DNA from: Fagopyrum homotropicum
Lineage: Eukaryota; Streptophyta; Magnoliopsida; Caryophyllales; Polygonaceae
DNA: 64,000 nucleotides
NCBI GenBank assembly: GCA_033239125.1
Contig: BSWB01000002.1
Location: 111,576,443-111,640,442 of the forward strand
Direction of reading: 5' to 3'
A program made the position numbers and the translations under genes. Of this stretch, positions 40,935-52,005 are shown piece after piece (position 1 is the first letter of the stretch; each line of letters starts with the position of its first letter). The notes beneath the pieces were generated by a model that made no database searches, was not told the origin of the DNA, and was given only the letters and a program-made list of their open reading frames with translations.

Positions 40935-42557
40935 CTACGTTAATGCTTCCTTGTTCAACATATCAAGCTTCAATCTAATAAAATTAAATTGCTTTTCAGG
41001 AAGAAGCTTGGTATAGATATCTGCAAGCTGCAAGTTAGTAGATATAAAAGAGATTGAAACATCACCTTTCTCAACATGATCACGTATGAAGTGACGCCTT
41101 ACATCAATATGCTTCGTTCTTAAATGTTGCACAGGATTTTTGGTTATAGAAATAGCACTAGTATTATCACATTTTATAGGAATACCTTTTAAATCAAAGC
41201 CAAGATCACGAAGTTGTTGAGTAATCCATAGAATTTGTGCACAACAGACTCCCGCGGCTATATATTCAGATTCGGTTGTGGATAGGGCGACAAAATTTGG
41301 CTTCTTGGAGTGTCAACTGATTAGGGATGACCCTAATAATTGGCAACATCCAAAAGTACTTTTCCTATCGACCTTATAACCTACAAAGTTTGCATCTGAA
41401 TAGCCAACAAGGTGAAATGGGCTTTGACGTGGGTACCATAACCCTAGATCCTTAGTGTCATTAAGATACCGAAAAATTCTTTTCACAGCTATCAAGTGTG
41501 ACTCTTTAGGATCAACTTGAAATCTTACACACATGCACACGCTAAACATAATGTCAGGTCGACTAGCAGTTAAATACAACAATGAACCGATCATACCTCG
41601 ATACTCCTTTTGTACTACACTCTTGCCATCTTTGTCATGGTTAAGCGAAAGTGTTGAACTCATAGGAGTCTTTGCGACCTTAGATTGATCCATCTTGTAC
41701 TTCTTAAGCAAGTCCTTAGTATACTTGCTTTGATTGGGAAAAATTCCTTTCTTTGTTTGTGTAACTTGAAGTCCAAGAAAGAAATTTATCTCACCCATTA
41801 AGCTCATTTCAAATTCCCTACAAATATTATCTGAAAATTCCTTGCAAAGGGAATCATTAGAAGCACCGAATAATATATCATTAACATAGATTTGTACTAC
41901 TAATATATCGTTGCCTCTGGTTTTGGTAAATAAAGTTTTATCAATCAAACCTCTTTTGAATTTGTTTTCAAGAAGATATTTGGACAATATTTCATACCAA
42001 GTTCGAGGAGCTTGCTTAAGACCATAAAGAGCTTTGTCCAATTTAAAAACGTGATCCGGAAATTCATCATTTTCAAAACCAGGAGGTTGAGCAACGTAGA
42101 CTTCTTCTTCTAAGAAGCCGTTTAGAAAAACACATTTGACATCCATTTGATAAAGTTTTATGCTCATAAAAGATGCAAATGCAAGTAGCATACATATGGA
42201 TTCTAACCTGGCAATAAGAGCAAAAATCTCCTCATAATCAATACCTTCTTCTTGGTTATAGCATTGTTTTATAATTCGTGCTTTATTTCGTATGACTTTG
42301 CCACTTTCATCTAACTTATTTCGAAAAACCCATTTTGTGCCAATGACAGATTGGTGCTTTGGTCTTGAAGTAAGAGTCCAAACCTTGTTTCTCTCAAAAT
42401 CATTTAGTTCGTTTTGCATGGCAATGATCCAATCGGCGGGTTCTTGAAGAACTTGAACATAATTCTTTGGCTCGATAAGAGACATGAACGCGGAGAAAGC
42501 ACATAGATTGTGCACTTTAGATTGAGTTTGAACTCCTGTGTTTGGATTTGAGATCAC
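40935..42557 (-). pseudogene. Reverse transcriptase and RNase H of copia-1
   Basis: FERNKVWTLTSRPKHQSVIG starts the copia RT domain. The first catalytic Asp is kept (YQMDVKCVFLNG) but YVDD reads YVND (AAT, plus-strand 41880-41882), so RT is dead. YGLKQAPRTWYE and SRPDIMFSVCMC are present. TGA at 41313-41315 replaces Trp after LGSSLIS. RNase H continues in frame with TKHIDVRRHFIRDHVEKGDV to TAG at 40935. It sits in one frame with the integrase C-terminus upstream. Confidence 0.85.
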
Positions 42558-42572
42558 ATTCTCTTGTGGATG

Positions 42573-43367
42573 TTATGAAGAGTGATGAAATTTTCTTCGT
42601 TTGTAAGAAGGAGAAGATCCTGAAGGTTGAGCCTCATATGCTTGACTAGATTCAGGTACTGTTGATATATTGCCCTGGGATCCTATCTCAAGGCCTTGAA
42701 GCTGAGATTCAAGCCCTTGAAACGGAGTTCTGACATCGTAGTTTTCTGTTTCAAGGTCTTGAAGATGTGTTTCAAAGTCTTGAGGGTTTTCTTCAATATC
42801 TTGAATCTTTTCTTGCATATTCTTTTCTTGATCTTTAGGATCTTCATCTTCATTCGAATTGTGATCTTCTCGTTGACTCAGATTTAGATCTGCAAAACTC
42901 TCACTCAAAGTACCATCATTGCTTTTATAAAAAATAACATGAATACTTTCCTCAGCAATTTTGGTACGTTTGTTATAGACACGATAGACTTTTGTATTTG
43001 AAGCATATTCAATGAATATTGCTTCATCACTACGTGCATCAAATTTTCCAAGGTTATATTTGCCATTGTTATGAACAAAACAAGTACATCCAAAGGGTTT
43101 GAAATATGAAATATTTGGTTTCCTTCTTTTAAAGAGTTCATAAGGAGTCTTTTTCAAAATAGGGGGAATTAAATATATATACAAAATATAATTTGCAGTT
43201 TTTACCTGCTTCAGCCCAAAAACATTTTGGCAAACTATTTTCTTAAAGCATCGTCCTAGACATATCCTCAAGAGTGCGGTTCTTATGTTCCACAACTCCA
43301 TTCTGTTGAGAAGTTCGAGGAGCTGAAAAGTTATGTGAAATACCATATTTTGCACAAAACAAATCAA
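42573..43367 (-). CDS. Integrase C-terminus and integrase-RT linker of copia-1
   Basis: KKTPYELFKRRKPNISYFKP and FGCTCFVHNNGKYNLGKFDA are the copia integrase C-terminal domain. The linker is acidic and then repeats LQDLET/LQGLES-like residues, because the DNA holds several copies of the copia signature: 42688-42699 is the perfect palindrome TCAAGGCCTTGA, with variants at 42708-42784. One TAA separates it from RT. Confidence 0.8.
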   Translation of the reverse strand: MICFVQNMVFHITFQLLELLNRMELWNIRTALLRICLGRCFKKIVCQNVFGLKQVKTANYILYIYLIPPILKKTPYELFKRRKPNISYFKPFGCTCFVHNNGKYNLGKFDARSDEAIFIEYASNTKVYRVYNKRTKIAEESIHVIFYKSNDGTLSESFADLNLSQREDHNSNEDEDPKDQEKNMQEKIQDIEENPQDFETHLQDLETENYDVRTPFQGLESQLQGLEIGSQGNISTVPESSQAYEAQPSGSSPSYKRRKFHHSS

Positions 43368-43725
43368 ACTTTAGTTGATCAAATTCTCTACCATGATCAC
43401 TTCTTATTGAAACGATTGGTAGGTTTTTCAAAGTTTGCAACTCCTTACATAATTTTGAAAGCTCAAATAATCCTTCAGATTTTTCTCGTAGGAATGAAAT
43501 CCATTTTAAACAAGAGAAATCATCCACAATAACAAGGATATATTGCTTGCCTCTGGGAAATTTGACACGCATAGGTCCATAAAGATCCATATGTAAGAGT
43601 TCAATGGGTCGAGAAGAACTTACAACTTTCTTAGGTTTAAATGAACCTCTTATTTGTTTACCTTGTGTACAAGCCTTACATAGTTCATCTACCTTGAAAT
43701 TTAGGTTAGGCAAACCACGTACCAA
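43243..43725 (-). CDS. Integrase core of copia-1
   Basis: LCKACTQGKQIRGSFK is the second half of the zinc-binding domain. LLHMDLYGPM, IRSDHGREF and SQQNGVVEHKNRTL carry the D, D, E triad. The frame is lost at the 3' end and continues in the overlapping frame of the previous entry. One stop (TAG near 43742) separates it from the pre-integrase region. Confidence 0.85.
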   Translation of the reverse strand: MVRGLPNLNFKVDELCKACTQGKQIRGSFKPKKVVSSSRPIELLHMDLYGPMRVKFPRGKQYILVIVDDFSCLKWISFLREKSEGLFELSKLCKELQTLKNLPIVSIRSDHGREFDQLKFDLFCAKYGISHNFSAPRTSQQNGVVEHKNRTLEDMSRTML

Positions 43726-43743
43726 ATCTTTTGTAAGTAGCTT

Positions 43744-44180
43744 CTACATTGTGTGCATGCTTACGTGACCAAGTCTTCTATGCCAAAGCCTTGGATCATC
43801 AGTCAAGGCCTTTAGACATTTTAGCTTAGTTCCTGAAACTTGGTTAGTACTCATAGAATAAACATTGTTACATCTAGGAGCAGTAAGCACAACTTCAACC
43901 GTCTTTTTGTCTTGAACTTCACATTTTTCTGAATCAAACAATACTTTGTTTCCTTTATCACATATTTGAGAGATGCTAAGCAGATTATACTTCAAACCAT
44001 CAACCAAATATACATCATCAATGAAGTTATATGAATTATAACTTATTTTACCAATGCCAATAATGTCACACTTTCCTTTATCACCAAGCATAATGGTTCC
44101 AGATGATTGCTTCTTTAAATCTGAGAATAAAGAGCTTTTTCCACTCATGTGTCTTGAATAACCACTATCTAATATCTATT
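43744..44180 (-). pseudogene. Protease and pre-integrase region of copia-1
   Basis: LDSGYSRHMSGKSSLF has the D-S-G of copia protease, preceded by an in-frame TAG. GIGKISYNSYNFIDDVYLVD and LKYNLLSISQICDKG follow. DPRLWHRRLGHVSMHTM is the His motif of the pre-integrase zinc finger. Confidence 0.8.
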
Positions 44181-44539
44181 TATGCTCCTTTACCTTGGTG
44201 ATATCTAGTAAAACAGCAAACATCAACCTTTTCGGGTCGACCAAATGACATATTTTGGTCCATATTCAAGTTCGATCATGTTTGGTGGTCTAGTACCTTT
44301 AGGAACCCAGATTTGTTTGACCTGTTTCCTTGAACATAGAGGATATGTATTGCTAATAATATAAGGATCGTTTCATCTATATGGACATGTAGATTTAACA
44401 TGACTCTTTTTACAACAGTAAAAGCAAGTAGGCATATGAATACTTCCTTTGGCTTTTACAAAAGTGGTAGTATGTTTTCTAGGAAAGCTCCTATGATAAC
44501 CTATACCATTTTTGGTAAGAGAGGATTGTTGTTCACCCA
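44181..44539 (-). pseudogene. Gag zinc-knuckle relic of copia-1
   Basis: Frame-disrupted sequence between gag and protease. CFYCCKKSHVKSTC at about 44392-44433 is an intact C-x2-C-x4-H-x4-C knuckle. IWVPKGTRPPN follows, a common pre-protease motif of SIRE-group copias. Confidence 0.65.
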
Positions 44540-44944
44540 TCATTCTTTCAAGATTAGCTTTTGAACGAGTAAACTTAACAAGTGCATCCTTTTGGTCTTG
44601 ACACGTAAAGTTAGATCAACTTTCTCTTTCACTAGATCGATATAGTTTCGATGAAGAGAGGAGAGGTTGTCCTTGAGAATCACATTTTCCAATTCCAAGG
44701 CCTTGATATTGTCATCAAGGTCTACCTTTTCCGTGTTAACATTTTCAATTTCCAGAGACATCTCACTTAGTTGTTTTTCTTGTTCAAGAAGCTTTTCTCT
44801 TAAAGAATTTATCCTTATTCTATGTTTCTTGTCACATATAATAATGTCTTTAAGGAATTGTTTCAGGTCAGATTCAGGTTGAGACATAATAGTACTAACC
44901 ACATTGTCAACATATAGATTTGAATCTTCTTCATGTTTGGCCAT
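44540..44944 (-). CDS. Gag coiled-coil region of copia-1
   Basis: 134 codons with a long charged heptad pattern (LEQEKQLSEMSLEIENVNTE, LDDNIKALELENVILKDNLS), typical of the gag C-terminal half of SIRE-type copias. The apparent Met at 44944 is not the real start; gag continues upstream but is cut by the LTR of G at 44947. A copia signature CCAAGGCCTTGA lies at 44695-44706. Confidence 0.7.
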   Translation of the reverse strand: MAKHEEDSNLYVDNVVSTIMSQPESDLKQFLKDIIICDKKHRIRINSLREKLLEQEKQLSEMSLEIENVNTEKVDLDDNIKALELENVILKDNLSSLHRNYIDLVKEKVDLTLRVKTKRMHLLSLLVQKLILKE

Positions 44945-44946
44945 GA

Positions 44947-46851
44947 TGTAAGAGCCTAGTTCCTGAGTTGCTGAAAGAGTGAGAAGAGGGTCAAGAATTA
45001 GCCTGGACCGCCCCTGCGTGACCTTGGAACCGCCCCTACGGTTTACCTGGGCCGCCCCTACGGCTCACAGAGTCCGCACCCGCAGCTTTGTATGCTGCAA
45101 CCGCCTTCTTTGACCCGACCCTTGCTTTTTGACCTCTTCTTCCTTTATAATTTCTTCTTCTACTTCAGATGATCGAGGGTTTACCCCATTCTCTCTCCTG
45201 TTTCATCTCTCTCATGATCTTCTCCTCCTCTCTTATTCCTTTGGATCTCTTCTTGATCCATGTTTGAGTTTCTGTGAGATTAGAAGCTTAGGAGTGGCTT
45301 TGCTTGCTGTTGTTTATGGTTGTTTCTATTGTGCTTGTTGATAGCCAGCCTTGACATTTTGGATGGTGTTCTACTCTGAGTTGAGCTCAGCTTGGTGAGT
45401 CTCATGGCTTCTTCTCTTTCTTTCTACATTCCTTCATCTTTTCCCTCTTTCCTTAGCCTAGCTTGGATTCCTTAGGTTTGGATCTTGGTCCAGCCTTAAT
45501 GGTCTTATGTTGATGTATATATATGCGTGTTCCTGTATGTATGTGAGTTGGATGAAGAATAAGGGAAGGAATCGAAGGAAGGAGTGAAGAAGGAGCTGAA
45601 GGGGTGTCTTCTACACACTAGCGGCCCCTGGGCCTGTCTTGAGCCGCCCCAGTGCCGGCAGTGAACCGCCCCTGCGCCACCACCTAGCCGCCCCTGTGGC
45701 CACCTGCACCAGCTTGGTGTTGCACTTGGTTCTGCTGATGTGTCTTGCTTCTAGGCTTATCTTAGGATGCCTTTGTTCCCTCCTTTCCTAGTGTGAGTGT
45801 ATAGGATCATGCTAGAGGTGTGAGGATGTGTTTGGTTGAGGTTATGATCGTTTTATGCCTTGTACGACTTTAAGGACTTAGGTTGATGTTGGTTAAGGTT
45901 TTGAGGTTGAGTATGATCCCTATGGATCCCTTTGGGTCTAGGTATGACCCCTTTGATAAATAGAGGTTGATATCTTTCTATGCCTTGTTATTAGGCAATG
46001 CCCCTCTCTCAGGATTGGAGGTTGTGTGTGGTTGAGCTGTGTACGAGGTTGAGGTAAGTCCGTAGGACTTACTTAGCTGTCATCCTTATATTGGGTGTTT
46101 GCATGAGTGTTGTGTGATTTATATGTTTGTTATGATAGCATGAGATGTCGTTTATACCGACCTATGTTTTATTGATTGCCCCGTATGCGTGGTTGTGATA
46201 ACCTTTTCCTTTCATCCCGCCATAGAGTCTGGGAGGTTCTCTGATGTCAGGCCATACTGACTTTACAAGAAGGGCACAATCCACTCCCATAGGGTACACG
46301 GATTGTGTGACCGATACTTGTGCAGCTGGCTATCAGGCCCAGAGGCGAGGATGTATCGGTCCTCGTGTCACATAGTTTCATATATATTTATATATACGAC
46401 TTGAGTGAATGATCATTATATTGAGATGATAAAATGGGTAAATGTATGAAAGCATGCTGATGTGTTTATCTTTCCTTGATTGTGATTGTGCTTATGCATT
46501 ACTCTATATATGGGTATGGTTAGCTAACGGTTTCATACCGTGTTGTAGATGTTTGTAGGTTAGGCGCTGCTGGGTGATCTGGTAGGGTGACAGGCCGAGG
46601 ACTCTCGTACATTGGGTGGTTGGTTTGGGGTTGTTATGTTTCCCTCCTGTGTGAGGATGTTGTTTTATGTACTCGGCTATGTTGTTGTTTACCTTTGGTT
46701 GTACAGTTTATACGGTTTTATGTATTTTTTTTACATTTGTCAGTGCCATGTTGTAAGGTCCAATGAACTTGTTGTTAGGCTAGGGTCAGGATCCACTGTG
46801 AGATCCTAGCCCAATGTGACATCCCGAGTCTTGCGGATTTGAGGTATTACA
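44947..46851 (+). repeat. 5' LTR of element G
   Basis: 1905 bp, TGTAAGAGCC...GGTATTACA. U3: signature copies CCGCCCCTGCG/CCGCCCCTACGG at 45007-45085, CCCGACCCTTGCT at 45114-45126, TATAAT at 45146-45151. A second array lies at 45617-45705. The 3' half resembles the D LTR: stem GTAAGTCC-GTA-GGACTTAC at 46054-46072, ACGGTTTCATACCGT near 46527, and the foldable segment missing from the D 5' LTR. Confidence 0.85.
45007..45085 (+). repeat. G signature array, same word as element C
   Basis: Four variants of CCGCCCCTRCG in 80 bp, 60 bp upstream of the TATA-like box. The reverse complement of CCGCCCCTGCG is the C signature CGCAGGGGCGG. The D LTR, otherwise related, has no such array. Confidence 0.65.
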
Positions 46852-46855
46852 GAGT

Positions 46856-46867
46856 TGGTATCAGAGT
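46856..46867 (+). other. Primer-binding site of G (tRNA-Met)
   Basis: TGGTATCAGAGT, one base different from the D site, four bases after the LTR. Confidence 0.85.
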
Positions 46868-47114
46868 CTAAGGTTGACAACAATGACACTTGCTACCTAA
46901 AATAAGGTTTGATAGGTAAAATAAACAGAACCCCAATGGGGTTTGACGCTTTAAAACGTTTTTGGTTTTAAGTGTGGTTTTGGGTTAGAATGTACGAGAA
47001 GTCATCACCTCTGCCATGGATCTCTACAGCGTAGATATGTATGTGTATATATATATATATTGATAACTATGACATATATATAGCCTTATAAGCTTAGATG
47101 CGTATATCCTACAG

Positions 47115-47625
47115 ATGGATCAGACTAGAGCAGTATCTGTAGTGGGACGAGGTAGGAGTACACCCTCTCTTCCTCCAGTAACGCCAAGTCAGGGACCATT
47201 TTGTGTTGTTGTTTCGCCTATGGCGGAGAACGAGTTTGAAGAGGCCGGTCATGTCTCCATGAGTATATTTGAGTTTCAAGAATATATGCGCCATGTATAT
47301 GAGGCTCTAATAGCGGGTAGACCTACAGCGGACTTACCGACATCTGCGGGACCAACTGAAGCTTCCTGATCTAAGAAGAAACAACAGGTTGAATAAGTGA
47401 AAGATGAAGTAGGGTCTTAAGGTGGTGAACCGAGCCCGACTTATGGACGTTTGAGTATTTCTCGTTTCACACGGACTTCTGGTGAGACGAGGACCTGTTA
47501 CTATTGTGGGAAGTCTGGACATATACGACCGCAGTGTTCAAAATCGCCAGTGACTTGCTTTACCTGTGATAGACCAGGTCATAGAGCTGCCTTCTGTAGG
47601 CAAGTTGGAGTTGCATCACGATAGG
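47115..47625 (+). pseudogene. Gag of G, internally deleted, first zinc-knuckle pair
   Basis: MDQTRAVSVVGRGRSTPSLP aligns with the D start. As in D, the N-terminal part runs directly into the knuckles with no capsid domain. Three stops lie near 47367-47420. Knuckles CYYCGKSGHIRPQC and CFTCDRPGHRAAFC both have intact C-x2-C-x4-H-x4-C spacing. Confidence 0.7.
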
Positions 47626-47840
47626 GTTTTTCTTCTGCCAGTATGACGGGAGGTGGTCAGAAGACACCTCAGCAGCAGACGCGGGGACGCGGAGTCCCAG
47701 ATCGTCCTTCTACTCAAGGATCCGTTCCCGGGACGAGTAGAGGTAGAAGTCGTGGTGGGAGTACCACGGACACCAGAAGAGCTCAAGGTTGAGCCTTTGA
47801 GCTGAGCAGTGCAGAGGAGTCACCCGTACTAGTTGCAGAG

Positions 47841-48074
47841 ATGAGACGGTTATGTTTTAACTATGGATATCCAGATCATTTGCGCTCTGAGTGCCCTTTG
47901 GCACCGATAGCTTGCTTCACATGTGGCGAACTAGGCCATCTGACTCCTTTCTGTCAGCAATGTAGTGTTTCTTCTCAGCAAGACCTTCCTCTTTCCGGTG
48001 TAGAAAGAGTAGAAGTGGAGGCCATGACGATGACCTCAGTGATACCTGAGGAGCATATGTCCGAGATTGAGTGA
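47841..48074 (+). CDS. Second zinc-knuckle pair of G
   Basis: CFNYGYPDHLRSEC (second Cys to Tyr) and CFTCGELGHLTPFC (intact), then VEAMTMTSVIPEEHMSEIE. Open for 77 codons, while the D copy has two stops. Linked to the first pair by a Gly/Arg/Gln-rich basic segment at 47640-47800. Confidence 0.65.
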   Translation: MRRLCFNYGYPDHLRSECPLAPIACFTCGELGHLTPFCQQCSVSSQQDLPLSGVERVEVEAMTMTSVIPEEHMSEIE

Positions 48075-50247
48075 TGATATACAGTGGAGCTTCTAGCGTA
48101 GCTGTTACAAGTTACGACATTTGAAGAGGCGAGTCTTGTCATTAGTGATGTACGAGTAGCGAGGTTTATAACACAAGGAGGTGATACTTTCTAATGTTAT
48201 GTCATGAAGGAAAGAGATAGTTCCACGTTGGAGGATATTCCAGTGGTTATGAGCTTATAGACATGTTAATGAACCGTCTAGTTTGCTGCCTTAGCGGAGT
48301 GTGGACATTGATATCGAGTTGAAGGATGGTACGAGAGTGTTTTGGGAAGGCCCATAGCATATGGCGCATGTTGAGATGTTGTAACTGATGACTTGAAGAG
48401 TTGGCTGAGACGGGATTCCTTCGCCCTAGTGTATTCATTGTTTTGTATTGACGACCCGATGGGTCAGCTTCAAGAAGCAATTGTGTTTTTCAGGATTCCG
48501 TTGCACTCAAGATATCACCAATTGGGTGAGAGAGCAGAATGTGCATAGGGTAACATTTCATACCCATTATGGACACTATGAATTGTAGTGATGCCATTTG
48601 GGCTGACGAATGCCATAAATAGTCTTCAGGGAGTTAATGGATAGCATCTTCATTGACTTCCTTGATATGTTTGTGGTGGTCTTCATTGATGAAATTTCGG
48701 TATACTCTCATAGCAGAGAGGAGCAGACCGATCGTCTGAGGAGAGTTCTGCAGATTTCTAGAGATAGAGGGTTGTATGCGACGCTCTCTAAATGCGAGTT
48801 GAAATGCTTGAGGTAGTCTTCTTAGGCTATGTTGTTCCCGCCAGTAGGATCATGGTGGATTAGACGAGGACTCAGTATGTTGCAGTGTGGACGATACTGA
48901 TGAACATTAAGGGAATATGTAGTTTCTCGGATCAGTCGATTACTACCAATGTTTTGAAGAGGGATTTTATATGATTGTGTATCCATGTACGAGTCTTCTA
49001 AGGAAGACCACCAGAATTGCGTGGTCAAAGTAGTATGCCAGAGCCTTGAAGAGTTGAAGAGGCACTTGACCTCTTCTTCTATTCTGTTATAGTCAGAAGA
49101 TTGTGGGGATTCCGTAAATTACGCTGAAGATGTATGAGGAGAACTACCCAATTCATGATCTAGAGTTAGTAGTGGTAGTTCAAGCCTTTAAGATTTGAAG
49201 ACAGTATCTGTATGATATTTCATGTCAGGTTTCTACAGACCATAAGCGTCTGAAGTACATTTTTTATACCGTGGTAGTTGAATAACCGCCAACTTTAAGG
49301 GCTCGAGTTGATCAAGACTTTCACTTGGAGATTCCATATCATTCAGAGAAGTTGAATGTTGTCACCGATAACTTGAACGGAAAGACATCTCAAAAGAAGA
49401 TATTTGCTAGGCTGACAGATCAGCCTTAGCTTTAGAGAGATCCAGCTTGGCTAGAGTTGGACAGCCAGTTCCTTGACTAGAATACCTAGTTATGTCTTAG
49501 AGGTTCTACCTGGTCTGTTGGATTGGGTTTAATAGAAGCAGGGGACCTGCCCGACCTTATTGAAGATGGGAGGGAAGATGTCTTGTGAAGCGACACTACA
49601 GTTCTCCATTGGAGCAGATGAAATAATCAGGCGCCGCGACCGTGTCTATATAACCTCCTATGCGGAGTCGAGACATAGAATATTACAGTATGCTCATTGT
49701 ACACCTTACTCCGTACATCCATATTTGAGTAAGATGTACCATGATAGGAGACACTTATATTGATGAAGAAGATTGAAGCTGATATAATCTTATTTGAGAC
49801 ACAATGCGTGACTAGTTAGTAGACAAGATAGAGCATTTCTAACCTAGAGATGAGCTCCATCCACTACCAGTGCAGTAGTGGAAGTGGGATGACATCTCTA
49901 TGGACTTTGTGATGTGATTGTAGCCCAGTGGGAGTTTTGATGTATCTGAATTTTTGGTGACAGATTAACGGAGCCGACACGTTTCATTCCTATCAGAGAG
50001 ACGTGGCTAGTGAATGGATTGGCGGAGGAGTACACTAGGCAGTTAGTGAGACTCTATGATATACCGAGGACAACCGTCTCTGATTAAGATGGACGGTTTA
50101 CCTTGTGGTTTTGGCAACAGATTCAGACTGCTTTGGGGACGAGTCTACATTTCAAGACTGCGTTTCACCCCTAGACTGATAGCCAGTCTGAGATGACCAT
50201 TCAGACTTTGGAGGATATGCTGCTAGCTTGTGTGTTGGATTGGGGAC
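48075..50247 (+). pseudogene. Pol of G, degraded and truncated
   Basis: Stops in all frames. RT relic: FIDFLDMFVVVFIDEISVYS near 48648-48707, with FIDD changed to FIDE. Integrase relics: SSTTSAVVEV, LYDIPRTTVSD followed by DGRFTLWFWQQIQTALGT, and IQTLEDMLLACVLDWG, which ends at the F insertion. The shorter protease-to-RT distance than in D suggests further deletion. Confidence 0.7.
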
Positions 50248-52005
50248 TGTTCGCTCCAAACGGTGTGTGCAAGCTTTAAATTTATAACCCTGGACTTAAG
50301 CTTAAAACAAGGATGCGAACCCGCAGTGTACGGGTCAATCGTAGTAAAAAGCAAGAAATTCCAAGGGTCGATCACAGGGACTCGGTGAAACAAAGTCAAT
50401 AACGGTAAGCTTCGTGAATACTAACCAAAAGAGCAATTAACACAATCAAAGATGAATAAGAAGTCAATAAAGCAAACATGCAATTCTAGGGATTAAAGCG
50501 TCTAGTTGTGGTTCCAACTCAAGATCTAAAGATAAGCGGACAAAGTTGAGATCTTTGCAAGGGGAAGGTGTTACTAAAGTGGAGTAGATCACTGGGTAAG
50601 TCTCACTACTCACTAATCCAAAGCCGTAACTCCTATTACCGGGTAAGTCTCAAGGAATTAAGATAAAGAATTATAACCTCAAACTAACACACCATCTAAG
50701 GGAATAGAATCAACCTTTACCGGGTAAGTCTCAGGCTAACTCACAAAGATGGGATGGAAGCACACTCAAACCCCAATAAAGGATAAACCTTTATTACCTA
50801 CACTTATGATCGTTGGTACACAAACTAAGGAATTACCGGGTAAGTCTCATCCTAAGCTTGTTTTGAACCAGGAAAGGTGTAATAAGAATAGGATTTGGTA
50901 AACTCTAACACTTAACTCTCAGTTTAGGATCAGATAAGTCACCTCGGTTAGCCAAATTCCACCCCAGCCAAGATGTTCATCGACTGAGCGAGATGCTTAG
51001 GGTTAAGGTTAAAGACTCGAACTTTCAGGATCCTACTGGAATCTAAGATTATTCTATCATTGTTTTCCCCACAACCTTCAGCCAATCACCCTAGAATCGC
51101 ACAAGGAAATTAGCCACTCATCATCATCATGAAAGTATTAATCAAATATATGGGAAGAAGGTGAATATTTGAACAAGAAGAATTCAATGAAAAGTCTTCA
51201 ATAACTGAATCAAATATCACAACAAAAGCGTTCCTTGGATAGCAATCCAATAAGAGAAGACAACAAGGAAGGGAATCAAAGACAATCTTACAAAACCCTT
51301 CAAAAAGCTATAAAAGCTATGATCTTCAATCTTCCTTCAACCTTCAAAAAGGTTCTTCAAATCTCCCAACTGGAGTATGGCTGCTGCGGTGTAAAAACCC
51401 TGATCGGTGGTATAGCATGATGTTGGATTTGTGGAAATCCAACCCTTTTTATAGGAAAATAACCCTCCAAAGATAATATATCTTATAAAGATCTCTTCCC
51501 ATAAAATAGGTAAAATATAAGATCTATAATATCTTCTTCCTTCCAGGAGCCAAGCCCAAAAATATAAGATCACTTTCCAAAGATAAAAGATCTCAGCCAA
51601 GAATAAAATATTCTCGCCGCGTCCTAGGTGTTCGCCTCGGTCGAGTCGGCGTCTCTGGATCACCTCGGTCGAGATGAATCTCTTGTCAACCGAGGTGAGT
51701 CACAACTGAATGTGAAATCTCTCAAAACTGGTCCAAAGTGAATCTTAATCCATGGTTATGCTTCCTGGATGGTTCCTTATGTTCCTCAATGTAGCTCCAA
51801 TGACTTCCATAGCTCCATTTGTTCCTTTTTGATGCAAAACGTGCCATTTTACCTACAATTACAGCAAAACTAGGTGTAGACCTCGATTTCCACAAAGGTA
51901 GATGAAATGGTAATATAATCACATATTATACATACAAACATGCAGATTATTGAAGATAAAACGTCCAAACAAACCCCAAAATATAGACTATAATTCATGC
52001 TATCA
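50248..52005 (-). repeat. 3' LTR of element F
   Basis: 1758 bp. On the minus strand it runs TGATAGCATGAATT...GGAGCGAACA, with ends like A and B. Signature copies at 51634-51699 (CACCTCGGTCGAGATG at 51661-51676) lie upstream of the TATA box TATAAAAAG (minus, 51453-51445). Confidence 0.9.

Larger units (their letters stand above)
40105..44946 (-). mobile_element. Copia-1, gag-pol segment (SIRE-like)
   Basis: Minus strand: gag C-terminus, protease, integrase, RT and RNase H in copia order, then the start of the envelope-like ORF, which is cut by element B. The 5' part is cut at 44947 by chromovirus G; the gag start and 5' LTR are not in the window. Confidence 0.9.
44947..50247 (+). mobile_element. 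Element G: chromovirus related to D, 3' half lost
   Basis: 5' LTR, tRNA-Met primer site, internally deleted gag and degraded pol up to the integrase core. It is inserted in the gag of copia-1 and cut at 50248 by the LTR of F. The rest of the pol and the 3' LTR are absent from the window. Confidence 0.85.
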
